Source of the DNA: Sulfitobacter sp. BSw21498
GTDB lineage: Bacteria > Pseudomonadota > Alphaproteobacteria > Rhodobacterales > Rhodobacteraceae
Length of the DNA: 64,000 nt
NCBI RefSeq assembly: GCF_006064855.1
Contig: NZ_CP040753.1
Span: forward strand, 930,001-994,000
Direction: 5' to 3'
Shown: positions 21,597-30,912 of the stretch, piece after piece
Position numbering within the stretch: the first letter of the stretch is position 1
Layout: each line of letters begins with the position of its first letter
Position numbers and translations under genes: made by a program
Notes under the pieces: generated by a model
What the model saw: the letters and a program-made list of their open reading frames with translations, nothing else
What the model was told of the DNA's origin: nothing
Databases searched by the model: none

Positions 21597-22487
21597 ATGC
21601 CAGAAGCCCCGCTATCGCGCGTTTTAGACGTCGTATCCCGCATGAACCCCGCGCAGCCTGTGCTGATCGCGGGGCCCACGGCGTCGGGTAAATCCGCGCT
21701 GGCGCTGGCGATTGCGCAAGAACAAGGCGGCGTGATCGTGAACGCGGATGCCAGTCAGGTTTACGACTGCTGGCGTGTCATCTCTGCCCGCCCGCCTGCC
21801 GACGAAGAGGCATTGGCACCGCATCTTATGTACGGGCATGTGTCGGCCAGGGACCCCTATTCCGTCGGTCACTGGCTGCGTGAGGTCACCGAGGTTCTGC
21901 AGCAACCGGCACGCCCGATTATCGTGGGCGGTACGGGTCTTTACTTTGCAGCGCTGACCAAGGGACTGGTGGATATACCCCCGACGCCCGACAGCGTGCG
22001 CAAGATCGGCGACACGATGACCCGCGCGGCCATGATCGACACGCTTGATGACGTGACAGCCAGCCGGATCGACCTGCAGAACCCGATGCGGGTGCAGCGC
22101 GCGTGGGAGGTGCAGCAAACCACAGGACGCGGGCTGGCCGCGTGGCAGGACGCGACGCCACCGCCGACCTTGCCGCTGGATCGCTGTCAGGCCATCGCGG
22201 TCAGCGCATCGAAAGACTGGTTGAACGACAGGATCATCCGCCGCTTTGATCAAATGCTGGACCAAGGCGCTTTGGACGAGGTCGCCGCCGTGCGTCCCGT
22301 CTATGACCCGACCCAGCCCGCGCATCGCGCCATTGGCGTGCCCGAGCTGATGCGCTATCTTGACGGTGCCCTGTCGCTTGAAGAGGCACGGCAAGAGGCC
22401 ATTATTGCAACCCGTCAGTATGCCAAACGGCAACGCACATGGTTGCGCAGAAACACGGCTGACTGGCTGCCCTATTCACCCGGCTGA
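21597..22487 (+). CDS. miaA: tRNA dimethylallyltransferase MiaA
   Basis: MiaA adds a dimethylallyl group to N6 of A37 in tRNAs that read codons beginning with U. The 296-residue protein has the P-loop [13 protein letters not shown] near residue 24, an [13 protein letters not shown] segment, [13 protein letters not shown] near 112, and the C-terminal helical part with [11 protein letters not shown] and [13 protein letters not shown]. The ribosome binding site before ATG 21597 is weak. An internal ATG 15 codons later (MNPAQPVLI) is an alternative start that keeps the whole fold. Confidence 0.95.
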   Translation: MPEAPLSRVLDVVSRMNPAQPVLIAGPTASGKSALALAIAQEQGGVIVNADASQVYDCWRVISARPPADEEALAPHLMYGHVSARDPYSVGHWLREVTEVLQQPARPIIVGGTGLYFAALTKGLVDIPPTPDSVRKIGDTMTRAAMIDTLDDVTASRIDLQNPMRVQRAWEVQQTTGRGLAAWQDATPPPTLPLDRCQAIAVSASKDWLNDRIIRRFDQMLDQGALDEVAAVRPVYDPTQPAHRAIGVPELMRYLDGALSLEEARQEAIIATRQYAKRQRTWLRRNTADWLPYSPG

Positions 22488-22589
22488 GTCACAGCTCCCG
22501 TTTCGCGCCGTTGTCTTATTCAACCTATACCTTTGCCGAATTGTGTATAAACATAGCTGAAACTTGTCTTTTTATGATGGGGCTATGCA

Positions 22590-23378
22590 ATGAATGCGAA
22601 CATCATCGAACTGCTGACACTTGCGCAACTGTCCCAAGGACAAGACTGGCGTGTGCATCTGTGTCACGATCGGCCGGCGAATATATTGATCTGGATTACG
22701 CGCGGCCAAGGTCTGTTGCAGCTTGACGGGCAGCGCCGCGGACTTGGGGCGCATAACGCCGTGTTCATCCCCGCCGGCGCGCTTTTTGCCCTTGATTTGG
22801 GGCGACAGGGCATCGGTCAGGTGGTTGTGATCCCTGAAGGCTCGGAATTACGGCTGCCGCAGATGCCGCGCCATCTGCGTATCCGCGATGTACAGGCGCA
22901 GACCGAATTCACTGGCCTGATCGAGGCAGCGCAGCGCGAACAACAAACCAAACGACCGCTTTTCCACGACGCCCTAGAGGCGCAAGCCGCGCTCATGTCG
23001 GTCTGGTTGCGGCGGCAGATATTGCAGGACGAACACATTCCCAGCCGGCCCAATGCGGGGTCACGGTTAAGCGCGCGGTTCTGCCAGCTTGTCTCTGAAC
23101 GCTATCGCAGCGGCGCGCCGATGTCGCACTATGCCGAAACCCTTGAGGTCACGCCGACTCACCTGTCTCGTGCGGTAAAATCCGCAACGGGACGAACCGC
23201 AGCAGATATACTGACCGAACGCGTCCTGCATGAGGCGCGGCACCTGCTTGGCTCAACGCAACACCCCGCTCAGGATATCGCGCGGCATTTGGGCTTTGGC
23301 TCGGCGGCCTATTTTACGCGATTTATACAGAAGCATACCGGCAGCACCCCATCGCGGCTTCGTGTAGCGACTGCCTGA
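22590..23378 (+). CDS. AraC-family transcriptional regulator
   Basis: A 262-residue regulator with an N-terminal cupin-like sensing domain (about 1-140, with LLQLDGQRRGLGAHNAVFIP) and a C-terminal double helix-turn-helix (about 165-262: VTPTHLSRAVKSATGRTAADI, then DIARHLGFGSAAYFTRFIQK). GGGGCTATGCA supplies the ribosome binding site. The ligand and targets are unknown. Neither neighbour, miaA upstream nor the convergent secreted protein, is an obvious target, so it probably acts elsewhere or on itself. Confidence 0.9.
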   Translation: MNANIIELLTLAQLSQGQDWRVHLCHDRPANILIWITRGQGLLQLDGQRRGLGAHNAVFIPAGALFALDLGRQGIGQVVVIPEGSELRLPQMPRHLRIRDVQAQTEFTGLIEAAQREQQTKRPLFHDALEAQAALMSVWLRRQILQDEHIPSRPNAGSRLSARFCQLVSERYRSGAPMSHYAETLEVTPTHLSRAVKSATGRTAADILTERVLHEARHLLGSTQHPAQDIARHLGFGSAAYFTRFIQKHTGSTPSRLRVATA

Positions 23379-23431
23379 GGTGATGCACGCATAGGCCGGA
23401 ATTCAATCTTTTCTAACCTTTAAATATAACG

Positions 23432-23460
23432 AAAAACGGCCACCGCTCTCGCGATGGCCG
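23432..23460 (-). terminator. Rho-independent terminator of the secreted-protein gene
   Basis: On the minus strand a ten-pair stem (CGGCCATCGC with GCGGTGGCCG) around a GAGA loop is followed by five T residues. It lies 27 bases past the stop at 23487. Confidence 0.8.
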
Positions 23461-23486
23461 CAGCAGCCTGATCGAGGCCGGGTGGC

Positions 23487-24014
23487 TTATTTGCTGACGC
23501 CGCTACCTGCGGTGTTCAGATTGCCGACCTGTTTGGCCACCTCATCGGCAAAACCGTTGATCATAACGTCATAGAATACACCCTCGGATGGCGCGACTGC
23601 GACGTAGCCTTCTGGCACGACCTGATCCACCGCATAGGCGGCTATGTTAACGGGGAAGCTGCGCGCGGCGATCGATTCATCGGGAGACGAGATATTCACA
23701 ACACCCTCAAGCTCGTTGAACTCTTGGCCGTCGTTCAGCATCGTGGCACCATCCAGCGAAACTTTGCGGACGTCGATCTTGATGGTGGGGTCGCTTGCGT
23801 CATCGCTGCCCAGAACACGGGCGGCCACGGCAGCTTTCAGGTCCTCGGTGATCTGCGGATAGTATTCCATCGCATTCGCGTCCTGCGCAGCGCTGATCGA
23901 CGTGTCTACGTCAATCGCCGAGAAGGATACGGGCTCGTCCGCAAACGCGGCGGAGGACAGTGCGGCGAGGCTTACACCTGTGGCCAATGCGATCGTTTTA
24001 ACTGAGTTGAACAT
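23487..24014 (-). CDS. Secreted protein of unknown function, 175 aa
   Basis: The start at ATG 24014 (MFNSVKTIALATGVSLAALS) follows AAGGAGCATTCGC. Residues 1-25 are a signal peptide ending SAAFA, so the protein is periplasmic or exported. The mature part is acidic, without cysteines, and has no enzymatic motif I recognise. It reads like a beta-rich soluble domain, with segments such as TIKIDVRKVSLDGATMLND and GVFYDVMINGFADEVAKQV. It has its own terminator and is probably a single-gene unit. Its family was not determined. Confidence 0.8.
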   Translation of the reverse strand: MFNSVKTIALATGVSLAALSSAAFADEPVSFSAIDVDTSISAAQDANAMEYYPQITEDLKAAVAARVLGSDDASDPTIKIDVRKVSLDGATMLNDGQEFNELEGVVNISSPDESIAARSFPVNIAAYAVDQVVPEGYVAVAPSEGVFYDVMINGFADEVAKQVGNLNTAGSGVSK

Positions 24015-24150
24015 GCGAATGCTCCTTATCTTTCTGATGCGCGCCGATCGTAGAAGACAACCTGCTGACGCTCTGGAAAGGGAACACGGCAATTGAGAGT
24101 TAGGTTCCGAAGGGCACAGGCACGGAACGGCGGATAATAGCGCAAGATAT

Positions 24151-24175
24151 GTTTTTTAAGTTATACTTCAAAAAC
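24151..24175. repeat. AT-rich inverted repeat downstream of the lytic transglycosylase
   Basis: GTTTTTTAAGT pairs with ACTTCAAAAAC with one mismatch around a TAT loop, 14 bases past the transglycosylase stop. The stem is too AT-rich to be called a terminator with confidence. The rest of the 174-base gap (24015-24188) shows nothing recognisable. Confidence 0.4.
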
Positions 24176-24188
24176 TTAGGTCGTCCGG

Positions 24189-24773
24189 TCAAAGGCCGGC
24201 AATGACCTTCACATAGTTTTTGGTTTCGGCGTAAGGCGGGATACCACCGTATTTTTTGACCGCACCTGGCCCAGCGTTGTATGCGGCCAGCGCCAAATTC
24301 CACGAGCCAAACGCCCGATACTGCCGCTTGAGGTACCGCGCCCCTCCGTCGAGGTTCTGATACGGATCGGTCGGGTCCACGCGCAGATGACGCGCCGTTT
24401 CCGGCATCAGTTGGGCCAGACCAAGCGCGCCTTTGTGGGATTTTGCCGTGGGGTTCCAGCCGCTTTCCTGTTGCACAAGACGCAAGAACAGGTCTGTCGG
24501 GATACCGTGGCGCATCGCGGCTTCGCGGGCCATGCCATGGTAAACACCCTTGTACTTCCCGCGGTATTTTGGCGTATCCCATTTGGTCGGGGTTACCACG
24601 CCCTGCGGCTGAAGCCGGACCGAGGCCGCATATTGTTTTGAAGCACGCGTGTCCAAGATCTTGGTCTGGGACGCAAAAAGCTTGGTCCGGTTCTTGGAGG
24701 AAAATACGTCAGCAGCAACCGGTGCTGCACCCACTGAAAAGCAGCACAGCGCCGCCGTTAGCAAAATTCGCAT
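24189..24773 (-). CDS. Lytic transglycosylase (SLT domain)
   Basis: This family cleaves the peptidoglycan glycan strand between MurNAc and GlcNAc to form 1,6-anhydro ends. From ATG 24773 ([20 protein letters not shown]), which has AAGGACAAT in front, the 194-residue precursor has a signal peptide of about 20 residues. The SLT domain at about 95-185 carries the catalytic glutamate in [10 protein letters not shown], then [13 protein letters not shown] and [13 protein letters not shown]. It is a minimal, single-domain exported enzyme. It diverges from ssb across about 220 bases. Confidence 0.9.
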   Translation of the reverse strand: MRILLTAALCCFSVGAAPVAADVFSSKNRTKLFASQTKILDTRASKQYAASVRLQPQGVVTPTKWDTPKYRGKYKGVYHGMAREAAMRHGIPTDLFLRLVQQESGWNPTAKSHKGALGLAQLMPETARHLRVDPTDPYQNLDGGARYLKRQYRAFGSWNLALAAYNAGPGAVKKYGGIPPYAETKNYVKVIAGL

Positions 24774-24995
24774 ATTGTCCTTGCTCCGCATAGCCTCAAT
24801 TCCGGCAGACCATAGCAAACTGGCTCATGCGTGCCAGCCTTTTCATGATCCGGTTCACTTCAGCGTGGGCAATCGGCTGCGATTATCCTGCATCCCCCCT
24901 GTTTATCGCAAACCCTGCTAGGTATAACGTCGGCCAATCCAAGGCGCGTGCGGGATTCGCGCGTGGCTCTTAATCTTGCAGCAAATGGGGGCATC

Positions 24996-25523
24996 ATGGC
25001 CGGCTCAGTTAACAAAGTGATCCTAATCGGCAATCTGGGGCGCGATCCCGAAGTGCGCTCGTTCCAGAACGGCGGCAAAGTGTGCAACCTGCGCATCGCG
25101 ACCTCCGAGACTTGGAAAGACCGCAACACAGGCGAGCGTCGCGAAAAAACCGAATGGCACTCGGTTGCAATCTTTCAGGAAGGCCTCGTGCGCATCGCAG
25201 AGCAGTACCTGAAAAAAGGCTCCAAAGTGTATATCGAAGGCCAACTGCAGACGCGCAAATGGCAGGACCAGTCCGGTGCGGATAAATATAGCACAGAGGT
25301 CGTGTTGCAGGGCTTTGGCGGTACATTGACTATGCTAGACGGCCGCGATGGCGCTGGCTCCGGTGGCGGTGGTGGCAACTATGGCGGCGGCAGTGGCGGC
25401 TATGACAGCGGCCCATCCGATCAGGGTGGCTATGGCGGCGGCTACGACAGTGGCCCATCGGCCGGCGGCAACGAAGGCGGCCGTAGCTCATCGCGCGATC
25501 TGGACGACGAAATCCCGTTCTAA
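24996..25523 (+). CDS. ssb: Single-stranded DNA-binding protein
   Basis: SSB coats single-stranded DNA in replication and repair. From ATG 24996 ([20 protein letters not shown]) the protein has 175 residues. The OB fold covers about 1-115 and contains [21 protein letters not shown] flexible glycine-rich linker (about 120-165, with repeated YGGG and YDSGPS) follows, and the tail is DLDDEIPF, the partner-binding tip. The longer frame starting at 24948 lacks a ribosome binding site and does not fit the family. A strong terminator follows. Confidence 0.97.
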   Translation: MAGSVNKVILIGNLGRDPEVRSFQNGGKVCNLRIATSETWKDRNTGERREKTEWHSVAIFQEGLVRIAEQYLKKGSKVYIEGQLQTRKWQDQSGADKYSTEVVLQGFGGTLTMLDGRDGAGSGGGGGNYGGGSGGYDSGPSDQGGYGGGYDSGPSAGGNEGGRSSSRDLDDEIPF

Positions 25524-25547
25524 AACAATCCAGTATAAGATATAGTT

Positions 25548-25571
25548 AAGGCGGGGAATTCCCCGCCTTTT
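25548..25571 (+). terminator. Intrinsic terminator after ssb
   Basis: AAGGCGGGGAATTCCCCGCC followed by TTTT is a near-perfect palindrome 24 bases after the ssb stop. Its symmetry may also stop aroB transcription from the other side. Confidence 0.9.
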
Positions 25572-25609
25572 CTGCATCCAGACCTCAGGTTCAGCGCCTC
25601 TGCTGTTTG

Positions 25610-26725
25610 TTATCCGCGCTCGGCCAAGGCATCAGACAAAAGCCGGCGAACGGCGTCCGGCGGCACATCCGCTGTTACGAAAGCGTCGCCAATACCGCGG
25701 GCAAGGATAAAGCGCAGTTTGCCGTCGATGACCTTTTTGTCCTGTCCCATCAAATCCACCAGATGATCTGCATTGGGCAAATCGCCGTCGATATCGCGCA
25801 GGTCGGTCTTCATTCCCATTGTACGCAAGTGGGCGCGCACGCGGCTGGGATCTTCTTGCGCACAAAGCCCCAATCGTGCCGAAAGCTCGAACGCCATCGC
25901 ACACCCGATCGCCACGCCTTCGCCGTGCAACAACCGGTCGGAGTAGCCGGTCGCCGCCTCTAGCGCGTGGCAGAAGGTGTGACCAAGGTTCAAAAGCGCG
26001 CGGTCGCCGTGCTCTTTTTCGTCGCGTAGCACGATGTCGGCTTTCATCTGAACCGACCGTCGCACCGCTTCGACCCGCAGCGCCATATCACCTGCGGCCA
26101 TCGCGGGGGCATTTTCTTCGAGCCAGTCAAAGAACGCGGCATCGCCAAGCAGCCCGTATTTGACCACCTCACCATACCCGGCAAGGAAATCACGCGTTTG
26201 TAGCGTGCCCAGAACGGCTGTATCGGCCAAAACCAGTGACGGTTGATGAAACGCCCCCACAAGGTTCTTGCCCTGCGACACGTTGATTCCAGTTTTGCCC
26301 CCGACAGAGCTATCGACTTGTGCCAGCAGCGACGTCGGAATTTGCACAAACCGCACGCCACGGCGCAGGATCGCAGCGGCAAAGCCGACAAGATCGCCAA
26401 TCACCCCGCCGCCAAAGGCGATTACGATGTCGTTGCGTTCAACTTTCTGGTTCATCAGCCAGTCGACAGTGCGGGTCAGTTCTGCCCAGCATTTTGTCGT
26501 CTCGCCCGGTGGCAGCGCCAGCGCCTCTACCGTAATGCCGGCCGTCGCCAGACCGGCGCGCAAGGTATCAAGGTGGTGTGCCGCGACTGTCTCGTCACTG
26601 ACTACCACAACACGCTTGCGCCGTAAAAGAGGAGCAATCAGTGTGCCTGCCTCTGCCAACAGATCAGGGCCGATGACCACGTCATACTCGCGACCCTCAA
26701 GGCCGACATGAACCGTTTCTCGCAT
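25610..26725 (-). CDS. aroB: 3-dehydroquinate synthase
   Basis: AroB cyclises DAHP to 3-dehydroquinate, the second step of the shikimate pathway, using NAD and a divalent metal. The 371-residue protein has the GGGVIGDLVGFAAA dinucleotide motif near 105, PTSLLAQVDSSVGGKTGIN near 130, and metal-binding histidines in NLGHTFCHALE and LLHGEGVAIG (about 248-275). Its start shares one base with the aroK stop, so aroK-aroB form a coupled pair. Confidence 0.97.
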   Translation of the reverse strand: MRETVHVGLEGREYDVVIGPDLLAEAGTLIAPLLRRKRVVVVSDETVAAHHLDTLRAGLATAGITVEALALPPGETTKCWAELTRTVDWLMNQKVERNDIVIAFGGGVIGDLVGFAAAILRRGVRFVQIPTSLLAQVDSSVGGKTGINVSQGKNLVGAFHQPSLVLADTAVLGTLQTRDFLAGYGEVVKYGLLGDAAFFDWLEENAPAMAAGDMALRVEAVRRSVQMKADIVLRDEKEHGDRALLNLGHTFCHALEAATGYSDRLLHGEGVAIGCAMAFELSARLGLCAQEDPSRVRAHLRTMGMKTDLRDIDGDLPNADHLVDLMGQDKKVIDGKLRFILARGIGDAFVTADVPPDAVRRLLSDALAERG

Positions 26726-27315
26726 TACAGCACCTCAAGTACATCTGGGCGATCCGCCAGCGCATCCACCACGCGCTGCGCCATCGCATCAATCGACAGC
26801 GCCGGCGTGCTGGTGACGGTCATATCCGCAAGCCGGTAGATCGGTACGCGTTTTTCAAAAAGCTCGGTCAGGGTGCCGCGGGGGTTTGCCGTGCGCAACA
26901 GCGGGCGCGAGGTTTTATACCGCACCCGGTTCCAAAGCAGGTCGAGGTCAGCATCCAGCCAGACAGACAGACCACGCGCCGAGATGTTGTCGCGGTTGGC
27001 CTCTGCCAGAAAGGCCCCGCCGCCGGTGGACAGGATACCCGGTGCTTTGTCGAGCAGACGCGAGATCACTTCGGTCTCGCGCTTGCGAAAGAAGGCTTCG
27101 CCGTCGCGTTCAAAGATTTCGGGAACGGTTAGATTGGCAGCGGCTTCGATTTCGTGGTCGCTGTCCACAAAGGGCACGCCAAGTTTAGTGGCCAAAGCGC
27201 GACCCACGGCAGTTTTACCTGCACCCATCATGCCGACCATGACAACCGTCTTTTTCAAGTGGTACCGGGGTGGGTTTTGCGCCGTATCGGCTGGGGATTG
27301 CTGAATTTCGCTCAT
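26725..27315 (-). CDS. aroK: Shikimate kinase
   Basis: AroK phosphorylates shikimate with ATP. The 196-residue protein has a short N-terminal extension (about 25 residues), the P-loop VGMMGAGKTAVGRAL (about 27-41), the substrate-binding DSDHEIE, the RKRETEVISRLL segment and GGGAFLAEANR near 98, with a lid containing RPLLRTANPRGTL. It diverges from the 49-aa membrane protein gene across 80 bases. Confidence 0.96.
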   Translation of the reverse strand: MSEIQQSPADTAQNPPRYHLKKTVVMVGMMGAGKTAVGRALATKLGVPFVDSDHEIEAAANLTVPEIFERDGEAFFRKRETEVISRLLDKAPGILSTGGGAFLAEANRDNISARGLSVWLDADLDLLWNRVRYKTSRPLLRTANPRGTLTELFEKRVPIYRLADMTVTSTPALSIDAMAQRVVDALADRPDVLEVL

Positions 27316-27395
27316 TCTTGTGTGAATGACGTGATCTTGCCCAAAAGGCCATATATAGAATAGTCAAAATATGCAGAACAAAGCAGGCGGAATTC

Positions 27396-27545
27396 ATGGG
27401 CAAACTAATCAAGTTTCTGATTTACCTCGCAATTATCGGGTTTATCGGCCTTGCGGTCTATGCCTATGTGGGGCCGTTCTTTGGCGCGGACTTTGCCCCC
27501 CCTCAGGTTGAAATCCGCGAATCCGTGACGTTGGAGCAGCAATGA
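27396..27545 (+). CDS. Small membrane protein, 49 aa, coupled to the 522-aa gene
   Basis: This 49-residue ORF begins at ATG 27396 behind AGGCGGAATTC, a good ribosome binding site. It has one hydrophobic helix (about 5-30, with FLIYLAIIGFIGLAVYAYVG) and a short acidic tail that would lie outside the cytoplasm. Its TGA overlaps the next gene's ATG by four bases (27542-27545), so translation of the two is coupled. That coupling is strong evidence it is a real gene. The function is unknown. Confidence 0.8.
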   Translation: MGKLIKFLIYLAIIGFIGLAVYAYVGPFFGADFAPPQVEIRESVTLEQQ

Positions 27546-29110
27546 TCCTATTTGTCAGGCAGCTAAGCGTTTTTTGCCTGATTGCCCTGCCCCTTGGTGC
27601 CGCTGCGCAAGCCGCGTCGCAGAACGCACCTGATGCGCCCCTTTCTGTGATCGACTGGCTGGGCGAACGTCCCAAAACGCCACGCCCTAGCCGCAAGGCC
27701 CCCGTGAAACCCGCAGAGGCCCCCGTGGCGCGCAGCGCGCTGCCGCCTGCCGTAACTGTTGCGCCCTTGGGCAAGGGCGGACCACGTGCCATCGGGCTGG
27801 TGCCCACAAAGGTCACCGGTCTGCCGCAGGATTTGTGGGTGGGCAGCACCGCCGAGGATATCGCGCATCAGCTCGACCGCTTGCCAGAGCTGCATCTGCC
27901 TGTGGCCCATTCATTGCTGTTTACCATACTGCTTGCGCAAGCGACCGCCCCGCAAGGTGATGCAAAGCAGGGCGATACGCTCGCCCTCGCCCGCGTGCGT
28001 ACCTTGATGGAGGCCGCAGCCCTTGATCCGGCAATGTCGTTGATCGAACAGGCCGGCGTCGATACCTCCGTTGCTCACTTTGACCTGTGGATGCAGGTCA
28101 GCCTGCTGCTTGGCACAGAGGATCGCGCCTGTCTGCGTCTGAAAGACAAACCCTTTCTGACCACAGATTACGGTGTGCGGATCCTGTGCGCCGCGCGGTC
28201 GGGGGAATGGGACACGGCGTCGCTGACCCTGGGCTCTGCCCAAGCGCTGGCGCTGCTGCCCGAGAATGATCTGTCGCTGCTCGACCGGTTTCTCAATCCC
28301 GACCTTTACGAGGGTGCCGCGCCGTTGCCCGGCCCGCGCGAGATGACTCCGCTCAAGTTCCGTTTGCTTGAAGCCATCGGAGAACCGCAATCGACCCGTA
28401 ATCTACCGCCCGCCTATGCCGTCGCCGATCTGCGCGACATCGCAGGGTGGAAGGCGCAGCTGGAAGCCTCTGAACGGCTGACCCGTATCGGTGCCCTGCC
28501 CGATAACCGGTTTCTGGGGATCTACACAGACCGCGAACCCGCGGCTTCTGGCGGCATCTGGGATCGTGTCGACGCGTTGCAGCGGTTCGACAGTGCCATG
28601 TCCTCCGGTAATCCAGAGGCGATTGCAAAGACCTTGCGCCCCGCGTGGCGTGCCATGCAACAGGCCGAGACGGAGGTGACATTCGCCACACTCTATGCCG
28701 AAGGCTTGCAGGGCAAGAAACTCACCGGTGCCAGTGCCGCGTTACGCGACCGCGTCTTGCTTCTTTCGCCACTATACGAACAGGTCGCCGGGGCTGATAC
28801 GCAATCGGCAGAGATCGCCTTTCTCGCGCAAATCGCACGAGGCGAAGCCCCGACCATCACGCCTGATATTCCCCATGCTCAGGGCATCGCGAGCGCGTTC
28901 AGCACCCCCACGCCGCGCAGCGGGTTGGTTGAACTGGCGCAAAACGGTCAGCTGGGCAGTGCCATTTTGCATACAATTGCCCTTTTGGAAGATGGCGCTC
29001 GCGGGGACACGGCTGCCTTGCGCGATGCCATCTCTACCCTGCGTGCCCTGGGGCTAGAGGATGCTGCCCGCCGTGCGGCACTGCAGACGTCCTTGCTGGA
29101 ACGTGATTGA
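27542..29110 (+). CDS. Exported protein of unknown function, 522 aa
   Basis: The 522-residue protein starts with a signal peptide (MILFVRQLSVFCLIALPLGA, cleavage about residue 24), then a proline-rich linker (about 45-75). The rest is mostly alpha-helical, alanine- and leucine-rich and suggestive of stacked helical repeats, without catalytic motifs. I read it as a periplasmic scaffold-like protein, family unknown. It is coupled to the small membrane protein upstream and to xerD downstream (TGATG), a three-gene unit. A link with XerD function is possible but only by context. Confidence 0.82.
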   Translation: MILFVRQLSVFCLIALPLGAAAQAASQNAPDAPLSVIDWLGERPKTPRPSRKAPVKPAEAPVARSALPPAVTVAPLGKGGPRAIGLVPTKVTGLPQDLWVGSTAEDIAHQLDRLPELHLPVAHSLLFTILLAQATAPQGDAKQGDTLALARVRTLMEAAALDPAMSLIEQAGVDTSVAHFDLWMQVSLLLGTEDRACLRLKDKPFLTTDYGVRILCAARSGEWDTASLTLGSAQALALLPENDLSLLDRFLNPDLYEGAAPLPGPREMTPLKFRLLEAIGEPQSTRNLPPAYAVADLRDIAGWKAQLEASERLTRIGALPDNRFLGIYTDREPAASGGIWDRVDALQRFDSAMSSGNPEAIAKTLRPAWRAMQQAETEVTFATLYAEGLQGKKLTGASAALRDRVLLLSPLYEQVAGADTQSAEIAFLAQIARGEAPTITPDIPHAQGIASAFSTPTPRSGLVELAQNGQLGSAILHTIALLEDGARGDTAALRDAISTLRALGLEDAARRAALQTSLLERD

Positions 29111-30084
29111 TGCAAACTGACCTGCTGCATTGGATATCGACCTTTCTAGAGGCGCAAGCGGCTGAATTGGGTGCTGCAACGAATACGCAGCTCGCCTATG
29201 GTCGCGACCTCAAGGATTTCGACAGCTTTCTTGCCCGCCGGTCCTTGGATTTCGCGCGTGTGGGCCGCAAGGACATCGAAGCCTATTTGATCTGGTGCGA
29301 TGCGCAGGGTCTTGCCAAATCGACCCGTGCGCGACGGCTATCGGCCATCAAACAGCTGTACCGCTTTGCCTTCGAGGAAGGCTGGCGCACGGATAACCCC
29401 GCGATACAGATTGCGGGACCGGGTCAAGATAAACGCCTGCCTAAAATACTGTCCGAACACGAAGTCGACCTGCTGCTCGACGCGGCGCATAATTCTGGCC
29501 GGAACATATCTGACCAGTTGCGCAACACCTGTCTGATGGAACTGCTTTACGCTACGGGTATGCGGGTGAGCGAGCTTGTCAGCCTCAAGGTCAGCGCCGC
29601 ACGGGGCGACCCGCGATTGCTGTTGATCATGGGCAAAGGCAGTAAGGAACGGTTGGTGCCGCTGTCTGATCCGGCGCGGCAGGCGCTTGCGGAATGGCTG
29701 GTGCAGCGCGACAAGACCGAGGAAGCAGCACATGCCAAAGGCAAGCCCGTGTCGATCTACCTCTTTCCCAGCCGTGGCAGCAGCGGATACCTGACGCGCC
29801 ACCGGTTCTATCTTCTGATCAAGGAATTCGCGCTTGCCGCCGGTGTCGAGCCCTCCAAGGTCACGCCCCACACGCTGCGCCATGCCTTTGCCACCCATCT
29901 GTTGGCCAACGGCGCCGATCTACGGGCGATACAGACCATGCTGGGCCACGCCGACGTTGCCACGACCGAAATCTACACCCACGTGCTAGAGGCGCGCCTG
30001 TCCGAGCTGGTGCTGGAAAATCACCCGCTCGCCAAGGCGGGGCGGCGCAGTTCCGGCGGCAAGACATCCTCTGACGGCCAATAA
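29110..30084 (+). CDS. xerD: Site-specific tyrosine recombinase XerD
   Basis: XerD, with XerC, resolves chromosome dimers at dif near the terminus. From ATG 29110 the protein has 324 residues: an N-terminal core-binding SAM-like domain (about 1-100) and a catalytic domain with R152, K176, H254-x-x-R257, H280 and the nucleophile Y289. Segments ATGMRVSELVSL, HTLRHAFATHLL and LGHADVATTEIYTHV are textbook. The upstream codon TTG at 29107 is inside the previous gene and less likely as a start. The 3' end overlaps a convergent gene by 64 bases. Confidence 0.95.
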   Translation: MQTDLLHWISTFLEAQAAELGAATNTQLAYGRDLKDFDSFLARRSLDFARVGRKDIEAYLIWCDAQGLAKSTRARRLSAIKQLYRFAFEEGWRTDNPAIQIAGPGQDKRLPKILSEHEVDLLLDAAHNSGRNISDQLRNTCLMELLYATGMRVSELVSLKVSAARGDPRLLLIMGKGSKERLVPLSDPARQALAEWLVQRDKTEEAAHAKGKPVSIYLFPSRGSSGYLTRHRFYLLIKEFALAAGVEPSKVTPHTLRHAFATHLLANGADLRAIQTMLGHADVATTEIYTHVLEARLSELVLENHPLAKAGRRSSGGKTSSDGQ

Positions 30085-30848
30085 CCTGTGAGTAGCGCGC
30101 TGTGATACCCTTGCGTTAAGCCAGCCTGCTCCATCGCAGACGCGGCGCCAACGTGGTCATAGTCAAGCGTGTGGAACGTGACCTGTCCCGCGTCCAGTAC
30201 GGCAAAGCGGGTCTGCGGCGCACCGTTATTGGGCGGCATACCGATGACACCGGCGTTAATCCAAGGCCCCCGCGGGGTCTCGCGTTCAAACGGCACACCA
30301 CAATGCCCTGCGATGATCCCGCCTATGGGCCCGATGCTGCGTTCAACCGCTTGCCATTCTTCGTCGAACACCGCCTCGGACGAGACTGGCCAGATAAAGC
30401 GGGCGATATCATGGTGCCCGCCGTGGATCACGGCATAGCGTTTTCCGGCGTGGACAAAACTAATGATGTCAGGCACCTGCCCCATCCAGTTGCACTGCGC
30501 GTCAGAGATCTGCGCACTGGCGTAGCCGTACCAGCCGACAGACAGCAGATCACAGGCGCTGCCGTCCTCGAACCCACAGCCGCAATCCATCGCCCCGGCG
30601 GCGAGTTGTTTTTCACAGTTTCCGGCGACGACAGGCACACCGCTGGACCGCATCCTTTCGCTGACCGCATAGGCATCAGCGCAATAGGCCACCACATCGC
30701 CGGTGCAGATCATCCGATCCGGCCCAACCCCTAGGGCGCGCGCACGGTCAAACAGCGCTTCAAGCACCTGCAGGTTCGAATATGGCCCGCCGAACAGCAC
30801 AATCGGCCCGTTCAATTGTCCCAAATCTTGATGGTTCACCCTGCTCAT
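30021..30848 (-). CDS. Metallophosphoesterase-family protein with a degenerate first motif
   Basis: A 275-residue calcineurin-like phosphoesterase fold. The later metal motifs are recognisable: CTGDVVAYC near 49, AGNCEKQ near 75 where GNHD is usual, HGGHHD near 150, and GHCGVPF near 200. The first motif, normally D-x-H, reads FGGPYSN, so two metal ligands are missing. My recollection is that this exact variant recurs in Rhodobacterales, which suggests a conserved subfamily. Activity may be altered or lost. ATG 30848 is chosen; a GTG seven codons upstream is possible. The gene ends inside the 3' end of xerD on the opposite strand. Confidence 0.8.
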   Translation of the reverse strand: MSRVNHQDLGQLNGPIVLFGGPYSNLQVLEALFDRARALGVGPDRMICTGDVVAYCADAYAVSERMRSSGVPVVAGNCEKQLAAGAMDCGCGFEDGSACDLLSVGWYGYASAQISDAQCNWMGQVPDIISFVHAGKRYAVIHGGHHDIARFIWPVSSEAVFDEEWQAVERSIGPIGGIIAGHCGVPFERETPRGPWINAGVIGMPPNNGAPQTRFAVLDAGQVTFHTLDYDHVGAASAMEQAGLTQGYHSALLTGYWPSEDVLPPELRRPALASG

Positions 30849-30912
30849 CCCTTGAATGAAACCGCACACACGCCCATAACCCTAAGAGCAAACGGATAAG
30901 GTATATTCACAA

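Noticed and set aside
24100..24582. 160-aa ORF across the lytic transglycosylase
   Set aside because: It is an out-of-frame shadow of the transglycosylase gene and has no family motif.
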